Origin: Lanius collurio
Lineage: Eukaryota > Chordata > Aves > Passeriformes > Laniidae
NCBI GenBank assembly: GCA_020086605.1
Contig: JACBWW010000022.1
Coordinates: 3,339,244 to 3,403,243, forward strand
Length of the DNA: 64,000 nucleotides
Reading direction: 5' to 3'
Shown: positions 61,554 to 64,000 of the stretch, in pieces
Numbering within the stretch: the stretch's first letter is position 1
Layout of the letters: each line of letters begins with the position of its first letter
Program-made: the position numbers and the translations under genes
Notes under the pieces: generated by a model
Database searches by the model: none
Told to the model about the DNA's origin: nothing
Seen by the model: only the letters and a program-made list of their open reading frames with translations

Positions 61554-61611
61554 CTCACAGCAGTGATGGCTGGAATGCTTCATGGGAATGCTGTTTTCAG
61601 TCAGTTTTAGC
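61554..61611 (-). CDS. candidate exon LKLTENSIPMKHSSHHCCE
   Basis: Minus strand: donor gag|gtaagcac is near consensus. The frame is open over the whole segment, reading LKLTENSIPMKHSSHHCCE after one carry-over base, ending in phase 0. Two acceptors are possible: cttgccacttag (exon end 61611, 58 bases), which fits the two-base end of 62452-62501, and ctggcactctgaag (61625, 72 bases, adding DLPLR and entering in phase 0). I chose the first for phase. The frame stays open to 61670 upstream. Confidence 0.55.
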
Positions 61612-62451
61612 CTAAGTGGCAAGTCCTTCAGAGTGCCAGAGTCATTTACAAATAATCCAAAGTGTCAGATGGGGAGGAATTCTCTGCTGCAAGACGAGTT
61701 ATATAATGAAAATGCTGACAGTCTTTTAATTATCAGTGGCACAAGAGGGTGCTACTATAATAAATCTATCTTTCCTAAACACAGATGAATCAAAAAACTA
61801 ATTAGTAGCTTCATCAAAGCTCTCTAGGATCAAATCTGGTCAAAAAGATTATATAGGAAATGCTGCTCAATCAGAGTTTAAAATTAAGTCAGTCACTTGG
61901 GTATACTTAAGCAGCCCACACTGGGAACCAAATAAGAATGGGCTACAATATTCCCCATGCTGAGAAACCAGGTAACATCACATTATGGAGACATAAATGC
62001 CATTATAGTTTGGGATTTTTCGTTTCTTTATTTCTGAAGGATAACATTAAGCACATTAACAGGGGGAGCGAATACCACGGAATCCTGTTACAATTACAGT
62101 GATGATTGTACAGCATTAAAAGATCTTTTCAGTCTACACTTTACAGCAAAATCATGGGAGTGGGCACTGAGCACTGGTAATTTGGATACCTATTTCTATC
62201 TCGCAGGTGAACAGACATGATGCACTGTGAGGTCATAAACCAAGGCAGGCAGCTCAGACAGCAATTACCAGCTCTCATAAAGAACAGCAAATCAGCAGTG
62301 CAGAAAAAGCCCTAAGACAGAAATACATCCAAGTAAAAAATATCTGAATCTTTCTGAGCATTAATTATAACACGTTATAATTAACATGTTTGTTGATATG
62401 CTATAAACATGAAAAATACATTACTACTAGAAATTAACCTTTGTATCTTAC

Positions 62452-62501
62452 GTGGAGAAAGGATGTTTTTCCAACAGAAACACAGTGTTATCAGTGGAAT
62501 T
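62452..62501 (-). CDS. candidate exon NSTDNTVFLLEKHPFS
   Basis: Minus strand: a strong acceptor (gagcttctcatagtgtgtgttacag) and donor (cac|gtaagata) enclose 50 bases: NSTDNTVFLLEKHPFS and a two-base end (phase 0 to 2). The first G of 61554-61611 completes Thr (ACG). The peptide looks strongly protein-like. It is the most 5' exon I can see, and the start codon and promoter should lie beyond the right edge. Confidence 0.6.
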
Positions 62502-63235
62502 CTGTAACACACACTATGAGAAGCTCTAAAGCTCTGACACTTATGCTATTAAATGGCCACATACATTTCCAGTGTTGGGTAAAACATTCTAAAATACTGC
62601 CAAAAATATTATTTCACATTTTTTTCACAAACTTTTGTTCACTTCAAATGACTGAAAACAGCTGCGTCTTCCAGTCTTTCATTAATATCATGAAGATAAA
62701 ACAAATGCATACTCCTTGCATACACAAAACAGAAAAAAGTTACTCTTCTGAAAGAAAAATTACACAAAGAGTCACAAACCCCATATAGCTAGAGAAACAA
62801 AATATTCCAAGAGGGTTTCTGTGGAGATAAAATGTTAATGAGGAGATATCAGAAACGTGAATGACACTATGTTTGAGGGAGTTGAGTGCTAGCCTACCCC
62901 ACCATGACTTCGAAAGCTTTGCCATAAAGCACAGAATAACCACTGCAATAAGGAACCCTGTAGTATTCTCTAAGTAACTCCAGGGAATTTTGTGGAAAAT
63001 GCACTTAGAAAACAATGGTGATCTGACAGACAACCACAAAAAAGGTTTCATTTTGAATATAAAATAAGCCAGACTGAGAACTGAAATATCTTGAAAGTCC
63101 TATTAAACCATAAATTGCAAAAACAGTACATACTGTGATTTACACAAGTAATTGCTGAGGCTTCAGCTCCTAAAGATTGCTTTTGAAAGCATTTGTGTAG
63201 CATTTTACAATTACAGCTTTCAAAATGAGGCAAGT

Positions 63236-63370
63236 TATCACAGAGTGACTTGGGCTGGAAGGGCCCTTGAAGATGATTTCCTTCCAACCCTCCTGCTGTG
63301 GGCCAGGACATCTTCCACCAGAACAGGTTGCTCTGAGCCCCTTCCAGCCTGGCCTCAAAGGTCTGGCCTA
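63236..63370 (-). mobile_element. CR1 LINE 3'-end fragment
   Basis: Reads tatcacagagtgacttgggc, then tggaagggcccttgaagatg, then caggttgctctgagcccctt and ccagcctggcctcaaagg: the complement of the CR1 3' end, with the element on the minus strand. About 135 bases, 5'-truncated. Confidence 0.88.
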
Positions 63371-63696
63371 ACTGCTGAGAAAGAACAGGTGAATTTTAGC
63401 TCAGCTGAAGCCTTGACTGAGTTATAGTGTTTGGTGGCAATTTTATTCCTCAATGCTTGCAAAAGATATCCCATAATATAAACACAACAAAGCCTGGGAA
63501 GAGCAACACCAACACATTTTTTGGACTCAGTTCAGTGAAATGTCCCTGTTTCTTTCTCTGGTAATTCAATCTTATTTCTTTTCTTTTGTAAGAGCTGCTG
63601 TACTGCCAAACTTTCTTACTTGAATTATATTTCTAAGTGTAGATATTGTAAAAAGTTACTTTTCACTTTTGAAGTAAGATATTGAATTTCACTCAT

Positions 63697-63720
63697 CAAA
63701 AAAAAAAACAAAAAAAAACC
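63697..63720 (+). repeat. A-rich run
   Basis: Two A-runs separated by a C (about A11-C-A8). Simple repeat. Confidence 0.75.
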
Positions 63721-64000
63721 CAGCAGGCAATAGAAAAAAGTGAAACCTGGACACCTGTGGATTTTCATCAAGTGAAGGTTTTTTGCAGGCTAAAAATCAG
63801 GTACAATGTCATCAGAAATCAGAACATCTGTTATGTTCTCTGGTGAAACTTGATTAGAAGAATGATGAAGCAGGGTACAGAATTTCTATTAAAGTTACTT
63901 CTGGTTCAGCATCTACATGCCATATTTACATGAAAGCAGAATATCACCAGAGTTTGGTTTTGTGAAATCAAATCACAAAAGAAAATACTTCAGGTCCATG

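Overview
Organism and setting. This is vertebrate, almost certainly avian, nuclear DNA. It is AT-rich with no long open frames. It carries three 3'-end fragments of the bird LINE CR1, one solo retroviral LTR of a type common in birds, a degenerate endogenous-retrovirus piece, and one assembly gap of 381 N. There are no bacterial features, rRNA or tRNA genes, or CRISPR arrays.

Main result. No conventional gene is obvious, because the longest ATG-started frames (100-167 codons) are chance frames or lie in GC-rich repeat-like DNA. Reading the minus strand for splice signals gives a different picture. A series of short segments each has a plausible AG acceptor, one open frame and a GT donor, and their codon phases fit end to end. 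Between 62501 and 27486, fourteen segments chain in frame in the order 62452-62501, 61554-61611, 57963-57990, 55080-55114, 54415-54437, 47663-47699, 46970-47068, 41968-42058, 40596-40711, 40413-40484, 39496-39562, 38450-38501, 35469-35562, 29347-29415 and 27486-27533 (the smallest are least certain). They would encode roughly 280 residues of a helix-rich, leucine-rich, probably soluble protein. I could not recognise the protein, so no symbol is given. The best single exons are 46970-47068, 41968-42058, 35469-35562, 29347-29415, 27486-27533 and 62452-62501.

3' side of the gene. A last coding exon may lie at 6953-7064, ending in TGA with a possible poly(A) signal at 6035-6040. Between 27 kb and 7 kb there are more candidate exons, but they are short and weaker. 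If all this is right, the gene runs from beyond the right edge (5' end outside the window) to about 6 kb, with introns up to about 7-8 kb.

Rest of the window. Positions 1-6 kb would be intergenic DNA holding the solo LTR (466-954) and a CR1 remnant. The introns contain CR1 remnants (53507-53745, 63236-63370), an ERV-derived GC-rich block (57390-57745), a G/T-rich tract able to form a G-quadruplex (19521-19670), a GC-rich islet beside an ancient L2/MIR-like tail (21830-22165) and ordinary microsatellites. No database or alignment was available. Family names for repeats and all exon calls rest on pattern recognition.
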